Assembly (NCBI GenBank): GCA_030015575.1
Contig: CM057340.1
Location: forward strand, 750,145,632 to 750,209,631
DNA length: 64,000 nt
Direction of reading: 5' to 3'
Source of the DNA: Agapanthus africanus
Lineage: Eukaryota; Streptophyta; Magnoliopsida; Asparagales; Amaryllidaceae
Program-made: the position numbers and the translations under genes
Notes under the pieces: model-generated
What the model saw: only the letters and a program-made list of their open reading frames with translations
What the model was told of the DNA's origin: nothing
Database searches by the model: none
Part shown: positions 44,266-54,830 of the stretch, piece by piece
Position numbering within the stretch: the stretch's first letter is position 1
Layout of the letters: each line of letters starts with the position of its first letter

Positions 44266-46322
44266 TTATGAAACATCAGATGATGACACTCCCGGAGTCT
44301 CGGCACCCCGATCAAGCAAATGAGGTTCATCGCCCGGACTATTGCTCCTATCACCGAGCGATAGGACATCCTCTTGAAGACTGCTTCACCTTCAAAAACT
44401 GGGTCGTAAACCAATATCAACTCGGCAGGTTTGCTCTTTCCAACAGTTGGAGGGTAGCCCCACCACAAAAGCATGTGCCAAAAACAACGTATATAACAAG
44501 AGTAGAACCGGATCAACATCGGTCTTGGAAACGATCTCGTACCTGTCATGTGATAACGCTGTCAGAAGAAGGAGTGCTCGAGAATATGGATGACCTCTCT
44601 TGGTGCTTCGGAAACGAGGATGAAGAGGAATTGATCTCAAAATTTCCACCAGCGCCAAAAGAGTTGGAAGATGGAATACATACTACTGTGGACAATCTAA
44701 GAAAAATCGCCTTGGGGACGGCAAACGACCCGCGGCCTACGTTCATCAGCGAGCTGCTGTCTAAAGAACAGGTGGCTACGCTAAAAGACGTGCTCATGCA
44801 GTATAAGGACTGCTTCGCATGGAACTATTCCGAGATGCTGGGGCTAGATCTGGAAATAGCTGTGCATAAATTGGCGATATCTCCGGACGTCAAGCCAGTT
44901 AAACAAGCACCAAGAAGAATGCGGCTCGAACTTGAAATGAGTATCAACGCCGAAGTTAAGAAGTTAATCGACTCCGGCTTCATCCAAGAAGTTCAATACC
45001 CCGACTGGATCGCCAACATTTTCCCAGTGATGAAGAAAAATGGGACGGTGCGCATCTGCGTGGACTTTCGAGACCTCAACAAAGCTTGTCCCAAGGATGA
45101 TTTTCCCGTACCGGTTACCGAGCTGATGATAGACAACACGTCCACTCACGATGTTTTCTCCTAAATGGACAGGTCATCGGGGTACAATCAAATCAAGATG
45201 CATCCCGAAGACCAGAAGCATACTGCTTTCCGGACTCCTCTGGGCATTTTCTACTACAAAGTGATGCCTTTCGGTCTAAAGAACGCCGGCGCTACCTATC
45301 AGAGGGCCATGATGAAGATTTTCGATAATCTCATACATGAAATTGTCGAATGCTATATCGATGACCTCGTGGTGAAAAGCAAATCATATGAGGAACACTG
45401 GGAGCATTTGAAAATAGTGTTCCAGTGTCTTCGGAAATAAAATCTGAAGATGAACCCTCTCAAATGCACGTTTGGAGTTTTCTCGGGTAAATTCCTGGGG
45501 TTCATCATCCGACACCGGGGAATCGAAATAGACCCGTCAAAGATCAAGACGATTATGGAAATGCCTTCGCCCAGAACTCTCAAACAACTACAGTATCTCC
45601 AAGGAAAGCTCGCATATATCTGGCGGTTCATAGCCAATCTCTCCGGAAAATACCGTCCCTACAGTCACCTGATGAAGAAAGGGGTCTCGTTCGTTTGGGA
45701 TCGTAAATGCCAAAGCGCACTCAACGAAATCAAGCAATACCTGCAGAATCCGCCGGTACTGACCACTCCGGTCAAGGAAAAGCCCCTCATCCTGTACACA
45801 ACCGCCCTTGAAAGTTCCTTAGGCGCGCTATGGGCACAGGAGAACAACCAAGGGAAAGAGAGAGGCCTCTATTATTTAAGTCGAGTTCTCCTGGGGGCAG
45901 AAAACAACTACTCCCCTATCGAAAAACACTGCGTGGCGTTAACGAAGCTTCGGCATTACGCTTTGGCGCATGAGGTCCATCTCATATCAAAAGTGGATCC
46001 TCTCAAATATTTGATGTCGAGAGCCATACTAACGGGACGGCTCGCTAAATGGGCCCTACTCTTAATAGAATTCTCGATAACATACCGACCTCTCAAGGCA
46101 GTGAAAGGCCAGGCCATTGCCGACTTTCTCGCTGAGCATCCAATACCTGCCGATTCACCCCTAAATTGTGAATTGCCGGACGAGCATGCGTTTGACACGA
46201 TCAATAGGGAGAGAGGAGGGAATGATACCCGATGGGAACTCTACTTCGATGGGGCATCTTCCATGAAGAAAAGAAAGCACATCATCCCTATAAGCAAATC
46301 GGGGGTAGGCCTTACTTCGTGA
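44266..46322 (+). pseudogene. Element B zinc knuckle, RT and first RNase H
   Basis: One frame with two TAA stops. It starts (about 44330) with CSYHRAIGHPLEDC, an atypical zinc-knuckle motif used by this plant Ty3/gypsy group. RT follows: PDWIANIFPVMKKNGTVRIC, VDFRDLNKACPKDDFPVP, SGYNQIKMHPED, PFGLKNAGATYQRAM and the catalytic CYIDDLVVKSK at about 45350. RNase H 1 lies in 45780-46000, with LILYTTALESSLGALWAQ in place of the usual D-containing start. Stops: TAA 45162-45164 and TAA 45438-45440. The frame closes with TGA at 46320-46322 within the next domain. Confidence 0.9.
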
Positions 46323-46759
46323 CTCCGCAATGAGGGATAATGCGCTTTGCCTTTTCCTTAACAGAGCCGAAGACAAATAATGAAGCGGAATATGAGGCCT
46401 TGATAGCAGGTCTTGAGATCGATGTCGACATGGAAATCGAAAACCTCCTCATATACGGAGACTCCCAGCTGGTCGTTAGTTAAGTAAACGGCGACTATCA
46501 AATGTGCAAACCAGAGTTGGTAAAGTACGGCGAGAGAATGCAACAATTGCTGACTCAAATCTCTTCCTACGTCCTAAAAAGCATACCGCGTATGGAAAAT
46601 ATCAAGGCGGATGTATTAGCCAAACTTGCCAAAGAACTGGCTGACGAAAACCTCGATGACGTGAGGATCGTTGTACAAAGCCGTCGGGTTCTTACACCAG
46701 CAGAAATGTCCACGGAGTCGTCTGAAGAAATAGAAGCGACCAAGCAAATGGCCCTATAA
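46200..46759 (+). pseudogene. Element B second RNase H (archaeal-like)
   Basis: A second RNase H follows the first: WELYFDGASSMKKR (first D), then after the TGA and a frameshift NNEAEYEALIAGLEID (E), LLIYGDSQLVV (D) and ENIKADVLAKLAKE (last D). This extra domain is the known hallmark of Tat-lineage elements (Ogre, Retand and relatives). A TAA at 46757-46759 and a TAG at about 46481 break it. Confidence 0.85.
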
Positions 46760-48038
46760 ATAGAGAACCAAGAAAAGGCTAAGAATTGGAGAGAAGTCTT
46801 CATAGACTACTTCAAATCCCATCGAACATCTGAAGATACATCCTCAAGACATCAGCTCATGAAACGAGCTCTGTCTTTCGCCTTCGCCAATGGTACTCTA
46901 TATAAGAGATCGTTCGATTCTCTATGGCTGAGATGCCTGGGAACGGAAGAACCAAGGAGAGTCATCCTAGAAACTCACAATGGACTCTGCGGTTCTCATC
47001 AAGCCGGGCCAAAGATGAAGCTGAAGATCAAAAGGATAGGCTACTATTGGCCCACGATGATTCAGGACTGCCTTGAATACGCAAAGCAGTGCCACTCGTG
47101 CCAAATTCATGGAGACTTCATCCATCAGCATCCAAACCCGCTACACCCAACAATGGCTGGCTGGCCATTCGAAATGTGGGGAACCGATATAATCATGCCC
47201 ATCGAGCCAGCATCGTCCAGGGGACATCGGTTCATATTGGCAACAACCGATTACTTCTCTAAGTGGGCAGAAGCAGTGCCGCTAAGAGAAATGAAGATGG
47301 AGAACATCCTCCATTTGTTCAAGACACATGTCATCTATCGGTTCGGTACTCCGCTATGGATTATCTCCGATAACGGGTCGACCTACAGATGTCACAGAAT
47401 CAGCCTCTTCGCACAGCAACATAATATAGACTGGAGATACTCTTCGGTCTATAATCCCCAAGCTAACGGTCTAGCTGAGGCTTTTAACAAGATCTTGACG
47501 AAGATCATAAAGAAGACGGTATCCAAAAATAAGTAGGACTGGCACAAGAGACTGCATGAAGCTCTCTGGGCGTATTGAACCACGTTCAAAACGGCCACAA
47601 ACACAACGCCATTCGCGTTGGTATTCGGCGCAGAAGCGGTACTCCCCCTCGAGATAGAGCTACCCTCTCTACGACTGGCGGTTCATTACGAGCTAACAGA
47701 TGAAGAGAATGCTCATCTTCGGCTTAAGGAGCTCGACGCCCTTGATGAAACTCGTCTCATGGCGCAGCAAAACTTAGAGGCTTACAAAGCAAAAATGACG
47801 CGCTCATACGAGAAATTGACTAGGCCGAGAACATTTCGTCAAGGCGAACTCATGCTGGTGGTCAAGAGATATATGATCCCCAATCATGCCAAACGGGGGA
47901 AATTCGAGCCGAACTATGAGGGCCCGTACATCATAGACAAAGTCTACTAAGGTGGGGCTTACTTGCTCATGGATATGCATGGCGAAAGACCCTTCAGGCC
48001 AATAAACGGCTGGTTCTTGAAAAAATACTATGCCTGAC
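46760..48038 (+). pseudogene. Element B integrase (in-frame stops)
   Basis: One continuous frame with four stops. Zinc binding: ETHNGLCGSHQAG and CHSCQIHGD. Core: EMWGTDIIMPIEPASS (D), DYFSKWAEAVPLRE, PLWIISDNGSTY (D), YNPQANGLAEAFNKIL (E). C-terminal part 47618-47950: FGAEAVLPLEIELPSLR and the GPYIIDKVY segment. Stops: TAG 47534-47536, TGA near 47577, TAA 47948-47950, and a final TGA at 48036-48038. No chromodomain follows, in contrast to element A. Confidence 0.9.
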
Positions 48039-48144
48039 GAGTCACAGCCTAGGTTAACGATAGATGACGACGCCTATGTCCGCTCGCTATCTTCCCAAGC
48101 CCAAACTCTATAAGTAGTATCCAGCGAAAACATGCCTCAAGATC

Positions 48145-48425
48145 GCTATGGACCGAAACATCCCTAAACTAACAACAGACCGCAATGTCCTGAAACTAGC
48201 TGTGGACCGAAACGTCCCTAAACTAACAACGGACCGCAATGTCCTGAAACTAGCTGTGGACCGAAACGTCCCTAAACTAACAACGGACCGCAATGTCTTA
48301 AAACTAGATGTGGACAAAAACGTCCTTAAACTAACAATGGACCGAAACACCCCTAAACTAATAAGGGACCGAGATGTCCTGAAACTAGCTACGGACCGAA
48401 ACGTCTTTAAAGTACTACGAACCGC
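48145..48425. repeat. 27-bp tandem array downstream of element B pol
   Basis: About ten units of 27 bp, alternating GGACCGAAACGTCCCTAAAC and GACCGCAATGTCCTGAAAC types, so the larger period is 54 bp. The + strand is open for 97 codons with a nine-residue repeat (DRNVPKLTT). The units match those in E1 (13285-13606) in sequence and strand. Confidence 0.88.
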
Positions 48426-48439
48426 AGCATCCTTGGGCT

Positions 48440-49850
48440 GACGCAAAAAAAAATGGTACGTCCATAAGCAAGATGGGCACGGATGAAAACCCGAAAGGGC
48501 TCCGTGAGTAAAAACTGCAGGAGTACCGGCGAGTTTGTGAAAACCCGAAAGGGCACAGACTCGTAAAAAATTCATCCACACTTGCAAGGTCCTCTCGACC
48601 TTGCAAGGAGAAAATACCTGCATGAGATCCTTACACTCACAAGGGAGCAACACACTCAGGGATCCCCACGATTCCTAAGGAGAAATTACATTTACAAGAT
48701 CCTCACGACTCGTAAGGAGAACCCTCTTACGAGACCCTCATGGCTCATAAGATTCAAAAGCCTTAAGCTACAGGGATCTGAACCTGTTCTTAAGCATCAC
48801 ATTCCCAGACTGCCCTACAAACGGTTCAATGTTGACCCTTGTATACAATCCACGGGCACAAATAAACGCCTCCCCCACTAAGTTCCACCGACAGCGCGAG
48901 ACGTCCTTGCTTGGTGAACAACACTTGTAAGTCCTCTCAATTTACAAGGAGAAAACACTCTTGCAAGATACTTACGACTTATAAAAGAACATACACTTAA
49001 AAATCCTCACGATTCCTAAGGAGAAATCGCTCCTATGAGATCTTCATGACTCGTAGGGAGAAACACCTTTATGAGACCCTTACGGCTCATGAAGTCAAAA
49101 GACTTAGTCGACAGGATTCTAACCCTGTTTGCTAAGCCATCTTTGTTTAAATCGACAAAGGCAAATGATGATTCTCTCCTGATAATATCCCAGTTGTAGC
49201 GATGCTGATGCCTAAATCAGTATCAAATTCCAAGTCCTTTCACGGTAAATGATGATTTGCTCCTGGCAATATTCCAGTCGCAACGATGCTGATACTAAGA
49301 TTGGTATCAGATCATGGGTTCCGTACTCGCAAAAAAATGCATATGAAATATTCGAAATGTTTGGGCAACTCGCAATAAAAATCAACGAGTAAAATATATG
49401 CATATGAAATAGCCGAAATGTTTGGGCAACTCGTAATAAAAAGCAGCGAGTAAAGAAAAAGAAAAATAGCCGAAATGATTGGGCAATCATGACTTTCGCG
49501 ATATAAAAAGCTGAAATGATAGAGCATCGCGGAAAGAAATTAAAAAAATGAAAGAATGAAACTTTTGCCCTACAGGCGAGTCCATACTGACCCCTGTATA
49601 CAATCCATGGGCATAAACGAAAAGGGAACCACGTGTCCCAACAAACTCTGTCAAAGGGAAAATCAGATCTCAACAGCAACATCTACATCCCAGAAGACCA
49701 ACAACAGCGTTCCTCCTCATGCTAGCAGGGCACGAACGCGACACCACCAATCGGAGCCATGACAATGTCTCCAGTTCCAAAACTCAACGGTTCATAGACA
49801 ACCTAGAGTCAGCCCCGACACCGCAGAAAGCGGAGCACGTCAGCAAATGA
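48440..49850. repeat. Stem-loop-rich 3' region of element B
   Basis: No gene. Repeated phrases form hairpins of the design word-CTCAC-complement, for example CTTACGAGACCCTCATGGCTCATAAG in outline at 48724-48752, and similar at 48595, 48690, 49010-49090. The phrase TGTATACAATCCA(C/T)GGGCA occurs at 48840 and 49595, and in E1 at 14128. 49300-49560 is A/T-rich with repeated CGAAATGTTTGGGCAA words. Confidence 0.6.
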
Positions 49851-50510
49851 CCCCGTTGCGGAAACACGTCAGCCAATGACCTCCGTCTCGGAAACACGTC
49901 CACCAGTGACATCTCGGAAATACGTTAGCAAGTGATCCCGTCACGGAAATACGTCATGCAATGACCTCCGTCTCGGAAATACTTCAGCCATTGACCTCCG
50001 TCTCGGAAACACGTCAACAAATGACCTCGTCTCGAAAATACGTCAGCAAATGACCCCGTCGTGGAAATACGTCATCCAATGACCTCCGTCGCGGAAATAC
50101 GTCAGCAAATGACCTCCATCTCGGAAACACGTCAGCCAGTGACCTCCGTCTCGGAAACATGTCAGCAAATGACCCCGTCGCGGAAATACGTCATCCAATG
50201 ACCTCCGTCTCGGAAATACGTCAGCCAATGACCTCCGTCTCGGAAACACATTAGCCAATGACCTCCGTCCCAGAAACACGTCAACAAATGACCTCCGTCT
50301 CGGAAACACGTCAACAAATGACCTCCGTCTCTGAAACACGTCAGCAAATGACCTTCGTCTCAGAAATACGTCAGCCAATGACCTCCGTCTCGGAAACACG
50401 TCAGCAAATGACCTCCGTCTCGGAAACACGTCAGCCAATGACCTCCGTCTCGGAAACACGTCACCAAATGACCTCCGTCTCGGAAACAAGTCAGCCAACG
50501 ACCTTCCCAT
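49850..50510. repeat. 30-bp tandem array
   Basis: About 22 units of 30 bp with the core ATGACCTCCGTCTCGGAAAC followed by ACGTCAGCAA or ACGTCAGCCA. The frame stays open on both strands (130 codons +, 155 codons -), which is a by-product of a period divisible by three. Adjacent units alternate AGCAA and AGCCA, hinting at a 60-bp higher order near 50340-50480. Confidence 0.9.
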
Positions 50511-51174
50511 TGGAGCAATGCTTCAACTCGGAAACAAGTCAACTCACCAACCACTTACGAGTCCTCTCGACTTGTAAGGGAGAAAATTCTCTTGTGAGAT
50601 CCTTACGAATCTCAAGAGAAAACGCACTTAGGAATCCTCACGATTCCTAAGAAAAAAATACACCTACGGGATCCTCTCGACTCGTAGGGAGAAAAGTCTT
50701 TATGAGACCTTCACGGCTCATAAAGTTGAAAAATCTTAGGCAGCAGACCTGAACCTGCTTCCTAAGCCATTGCTACCCTACAAAGAGGTTAAGATGAATT
50801 GTTATCTACCGTATACAGGCCACACTCGCCAAAGTTACATGCCACTGAAATGGAACTGCTACGCAAGTGTACATAAACTACTTCGCGCTAAGTAAAAAAA
50901 AAGGTATAATCCATGGACATCAGCCCATACTATGCAAGGCAACAAAGAGAACATTCGACTCGCATCCAATTAAGCGTTCGAAGCATACCTACTCATGTAT
51001 CCGTGGAAAGGATTAATGCGTGAAATAAATGCATAGAAAGGGAAAATCTGTCATTCATAGTGCAGAAAATTCTTACATTGATGAAGACAGTAAAACAAAA
51101 ACATCATTAAAATGTTTACAATTGCAAAACATTAAATCCTGGACATGGATTGAGGAATTCAGAAGTAAGGTCAT
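50511..51174. other. Stem-loop-rich and A/T-rich sequence beside the antisense ORF
   Basis: 50550-50740 holds more hairpins of the kind at 48595-49090 (CTTACGAGTCCTCTCGACTTG, CTTAGGAATCCTCACGATTC). The rest is A/T-rich without a gene. It would be the 3' untranslated end of an antisense transcript from 51621. Confidence 0.5.
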
Positions 51175-51621
51175 CTAAAATGCTTTTGGCCTTTCTGACC
51201 ATTCTCGTGTGCATCTTCTCGCGAATACAAGCGTCAAGATTTTCACTGATATCATCCGCCTTTGATATGCAGAGATTATCGTTGTATGTTGGAAAACTTG
51301 ATGCAACATATCAACAAGACTATCTCGCCGCCTCTTCGAGATCAAGCCCATCAGATACACTGAGTGTACCTTGTCTTCGGCGTTATCAAGCGCCTCCAGC
51401 GGCATGGCTTCGTAAAATCCAGGAAGGGCTTCCCAAATCGCTCCCACGATGATCTTCAACAAAGCAGAACGACGGGGGAGTAGTCGACCGTTGTGCTCAT
51501 CGAGGCGACGCATAATCTCAGCGTATTGAGTGTCCGTAAACTCCTGGTTTTGATAATGGCCTTGGACACGAATGTATTCATAGGAGATAATTTCGTCAAG
51601 ATCATACAAATAAACGGCCAT
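51175..51621 (-). CDS. Antisense ORF (148 codons), intact, unknown function
   Basis: An intact frame on the strand opposite to element B pol, MAVYLYDLDEIISYEYIRVQ at its start, with PRRSALLKIIVGAIWEALPG and RRDSLVDMLHQVFQH in the middle and a basic end (FARRCTREWSERPKAF). It looks globular and helical, with no domain I recognise. The ATG lies five bases after a 3' splice site (TTCTTTTTCGCACAG). Antisense extra ORFs between integrase and the 3' LTR are known from Tat-lineage elements (Retand, Grande, RIRE2), and the position fits. Unlike every pol gene here it has no stop, which suggests youth or selection. Confidence 0.6.
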   Translation of the reverse strand: MAVYLYDLDEIISYEYIRVQGHYQNQEFTDTQYAEIMRRLDEHNGRLLPRRSALLKIIVGAIWEALPGFYEAMPLEALDNAEDKVHSVYLMGLISKRRRDSLVDMLHQVFQHTTIISAYQRRMISVKILTLVFARRCTREWSERPKAF

Positions 51622-51626
51622 AATAC

Positions 51627-52222
51627 CTGTGCGAAAAAGAACAAGGGTTAGATGTCAATGCTACAGGCCAAATTCTGACACTTGGTACTTTAAATTTGTA
51701 CCACACTGCAATACAGTGGAAAGGGACCAAAGGGGACCCAAAAAATCAAGGTGACGGCTCATCATTGATGAGACAGTCACCCATTAAAGGGGAAATCCTA
51801 AAAGAATTCTCATTTAATGAGAGACTGCTCGGGCCAAGGAGTTAAACTCTCTCGAAAGCAGCGCTCTACAACAGAAATCAAATATGTCATTATGAGGGGA
51901 ATAAAAATTCCCCAAGAATTCTAAAAGAGCTATGCTCTATGAAAATGATGGAGTAACCCATCAAAAAACCTAAAAAGCAAAGCTTTTACTGAGTTAAAAA
52001 ACTCCAAGATCTTCAAGATCTGTGAACAAACTCTAAGAGTTCTTCATGGAAGATGAACAGTGTTTCAATTCATGGGTTAAAATCACCCTAAAAAAATTAT
52101 ATCTTGAAGATCTATGATCTAAAGATGAGCACGGCTCTGTTAATGGGTAAAACCCTAAAATATTTTTTTTAAGATCTACGATCTGAGAAGAGCGAAGCTC
52201 TGTTAATGAGTTCAATCTTTAC
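51627..52222 (-). other. Candidate leader intron of the antisense ORF
   Basis: On the - strand AAATTG is followed by GTAAAGATTGAA at 52222, and the intron would end TTCGCACAG at 51627 (596 nt). The 5' splice site stands at the place homologous to that of element B (GTAAGGATCTTGAA at 38568). TATA to splice-site distance is ~150 nt here and ~160 nt in element B. Confidence 0.5.
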
Positions 52223-52360
52223 CAATTTGGGCAGAGTTTTGATTCTAAGAGTTTCTTAAAGTAGAGAGCTAAGCTCTGAAAGGGGGAGAATTATATTTTC
52301 AGGAGAAACAAAAGGAACAAAGCAAGAAGATGAACAACGGTCATCTCAAAGGGCTAAAGG

Positions 52361-52372
52361 CCCTATTTATAG
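52361..52372 (-). promoter_or_regulatory. TATA box of the antisense unit
   Basis: The - strand reads CTATAAATAGGG, followed by a pyrimidine-rich TTCATCTTCTTGC stretch. This is the same layout as the element B promoter at 38408, so the sequence upstream on the - strand (to ~54488) acts like an LTR U3. Confidence 0.6.
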
Positions 52373-52474
52373 TCACTGGAAGTCGATCCAACTTCGAAGT
52401 TGATCTAACGGTGGAAAGGCTGTCACCGCTGCACTCACGTATAAGCCACGTGAGCGCAACGGTGGGGGGCATTT

Positions 52475-53283
52475 GTTTTCCCCAATCAGTGAGTAAAGCT
52501 CTATTCAAAATTTGAAATTTGAACTGAGACAGCGCCTCATGAGAACGCTGGCGCCCATGAGGCGCTGGCGCCAAGAGCGCCAGCGCTAAGAGTCAAAGAT
52601 CTGAGGCAGCGCCTCACGTGCAAAGTATGAGAGCGCTAGCAACAAGAGCGCCAGCTCTAAGAGTCAAAGACTCTGAGGCGGCGCCTCACGTGCAAAGCAC
52701 GAGAGCTCTAGCGCCAAGAGCGCTAGTACTAAGAGTCAAAAGACTCTGAGGCAGCGCCTCACGTGCAAAGCACGAGAGCGCTTGCGTTAAGGGCGCCAGC
52801 GTTAAGAGTCAAAAGACTCTGAGATAGCGCCTCACATGCAAAGCACAAGAGCGCCAGCGCTAGAACTAAATGTTCTCTACCCTTGGATCAAAGATCCGAA
52901 GATGATAAATCATCAGATCACAGAATCAAATTCTGACCGGGGAAATACTTCTTAAATCTTTCTACACAAGAAAGATTGTACTCTGTAAATCAGAGTACCG
53001 TTGGATCAAAAATCCAATAGTGATTAAACATCACCAAGATACAGAATAAGTTCTATATGGGAAAATATTTTCCCAATCTTGCTAAAACTAAGAAAGATAT
53101 GTTCTATAAAACAGAAGTCCTTGGATCAAAGATCCAATGGTGGGAAACATCCCCAAATCAATCAGAGATCTCTCAATGAGAGATTTTCTTAACTGATTCA
53201 ACAAATCTGCCTCTCCTATATAAAGGACCCAAGACTTTAAGTCTTATACAGAAGAACCCCCCCCCCATAAACTTCAAGTTCTC

Positions 53284-53315
<32 letters not shown>

Positions 53316-54415
53316 AGAAGAGCAAGCTCTAAGAAGAAGAATTTTCTTCAAGCTAAAATAACAATAAGTGAGATCATAGAATCTCCTCTATATTTGAGAG
53401 TTTAACTCTCACATCGGAATAACTTAGTTCTTTTTCCATATCACAGATCTATAAGACAAAGTCTTTCATAAAAAGAAGAGAGATCATAGCATCTCCTCCA
53501 CATCTAAGATTTTAATTCTCATATCAGAAGAACTTAGTTCTTTTTCCAGATCTCAGATCTATAAGACGAAGTCTTTCATAAGGGAGAACCAAATTCTCAG
53601 AGAATTAAATTGGGCAGAACGAAAAACTCAGTGCTTAGCACTCAAATCTGGCGCTCTGCGCCGAGCGCTCCACGTGCTCTTCACGTGAGCGCTATTTAAT
53701 AAGAGCGCTCAACACTCAAATGCTGGCGCTCAGTGCCAAGCGCCCCACGTGCTCCTCATGTGGGCGCTACTTAACACAGAGCACTCTGCGCTCCTCAAGA
53801 AGAGCCTAGCACCATAAAGAGTGTTCAACACCCATAAAAAAACAAAAAGAAAGTGGGTGTCGGTATTCACATAAATATTTAGCATTATGCGCACAGAGAA
53901 AGGACTGTGTCCTAGCAACCGTCTAACACTTTATAAAAAAAAGGAAATGACAAAGACTAAGTGGGCTGAGCCTAAAGTTGGCCAAACCCCAAAATCGACC
54001 GAGCCCATAGGTCTTCTTCTAAATTGGACTTAGTCCCAAACAAGGTTATCAAATCTTTGATGAACATTCATTGGTTCAAGGGTACATCTCTCCACACCTC
54101 TGATACATGCCGTTGTAATTCTTCAACGTCTTCAGAGAGATAGAGGGTCCCAATAACCAATAATTCTTGGTATAACCCCCAAACCAACGACCCAATGGAT
54201 CGCAGCATCCTTAAAACTAAATTGTGGACCTCAACGTCCTTAAAACTAAATTGCGGACCGCAACGTCCCTAAAAACTAAATTCCACGGACTATGATGTCC
54301 TTAAACTTTGGACCGCAACGTCTTTAAAACTAAATTGCGAACCGCAACGTCCCTAAAAACTAAATTCCACGGACTATGATGTCCTTAAATTTTGAACCGC
54401 AACATCCTTAAAACT
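52475..54415 (-). repeat. Left arm of the ~4 kb palindrome (LTR U3-like)
   Basis: Reverse complement of about 54496-56432. Running outward from the centre both arms carry, in order: GGACC/GGTCC tandem units, a GGTTCAAGGGTACATCTC phrase, a phrase with CCCAAACCGAGCCC-type words, GAGCGC/GCGCTC blocks with CACGTG, A/T-rich hairpins, CTATATAAAGGACCC and the GCGCCAGCGCT blocks. Sequence agreement looks close to 90% in the parts I compared. A poly-C (53257-53266) and a poly-A run (53287-53313) lie in this arm only. Confidence 0.88.
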
Positions 54416-54830
54416 AAATTGTGGACCGCAACGTTCTTAAAACTAAATTGCGGACCGCAACGTCCCTAAAAACTAAATTCCGCGTCTTTTAAGGACATTG
54501 CGGTCCAAAGTTTAAGGACATCATAGTCCGTGGAATTTAGTTTTTAGGAACGATGCAGTCTGCAATTTAGTTTTAAGGACGTTACAGTCCACAATTTAGT
54601 TTTAAGGACGTTGCGGTCTAAAGTTTAAGGTCATCATAGTCCGTGGAATTTAGTTTTTAGGGACGTTGCGGTCCGCAATTTAGTTTCAAGAACGTTGCGG
54701 TCCACAATTTAGTTTTAAGGACGTTGCGGTCCAAAGTGTAAGGACATCATAGTCTGTGGAATTTAGTTTTTAGGGACGTTGCGGTCCTTAATTTAGTTTT
54801 AAGGATGTTGTGGTCTACTAGGTCGTTGGT
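54180..54830. repeat. Tandem units at the palindrome centre
   Basis: Units of ~28-57 bp with GGACCGCAACGTCC and TTAAAACTAAATTG on the left side and their complements on the right side of about 54485. They are the same family as the 27-bp arrays in E1 and at 48145. The exact centre is ambiguous because the units are repetitive; the unpaired loop is at most ~80 bp. Confidence 0.85.

Larger units (their letters stand above)
36531..48038 (+). mobile_element. Element B: Tat/Ogre-like Ty3/gypsy retrotransposon
   Basis: LTR (from 36531), spliced leader, PMD-type ORF1 (39210-41400), then protease, RT, RNase H, a second RNase H (46200-46750) and integrase to 48038. Two RNase H domains mark the Tat lineage of non-chromodomain Ty3/gypsy elements. 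A gag capsid domain is not recognisable. All long genes carry stops or frameshifts. A plain 3' LTR copy is not present immediately downstream; related LTR sequence occurs inverted and in tandem at 51650-58390, so the right limit of the element is open. Confidence 0.8.

Noticed and set aside
49850-50510. CRISPR-like array
   Set aside because: Units are contiguous without unique spacers, in a plant genome; it is a minisatellite.
50043-50650. Repeat-protein ORFs on both strands (RRRSLADVFP and SETRQQMTSV types)
   Set aside because: Both follow from the 30-bp tandem array; no start context and no non-repetitive part.
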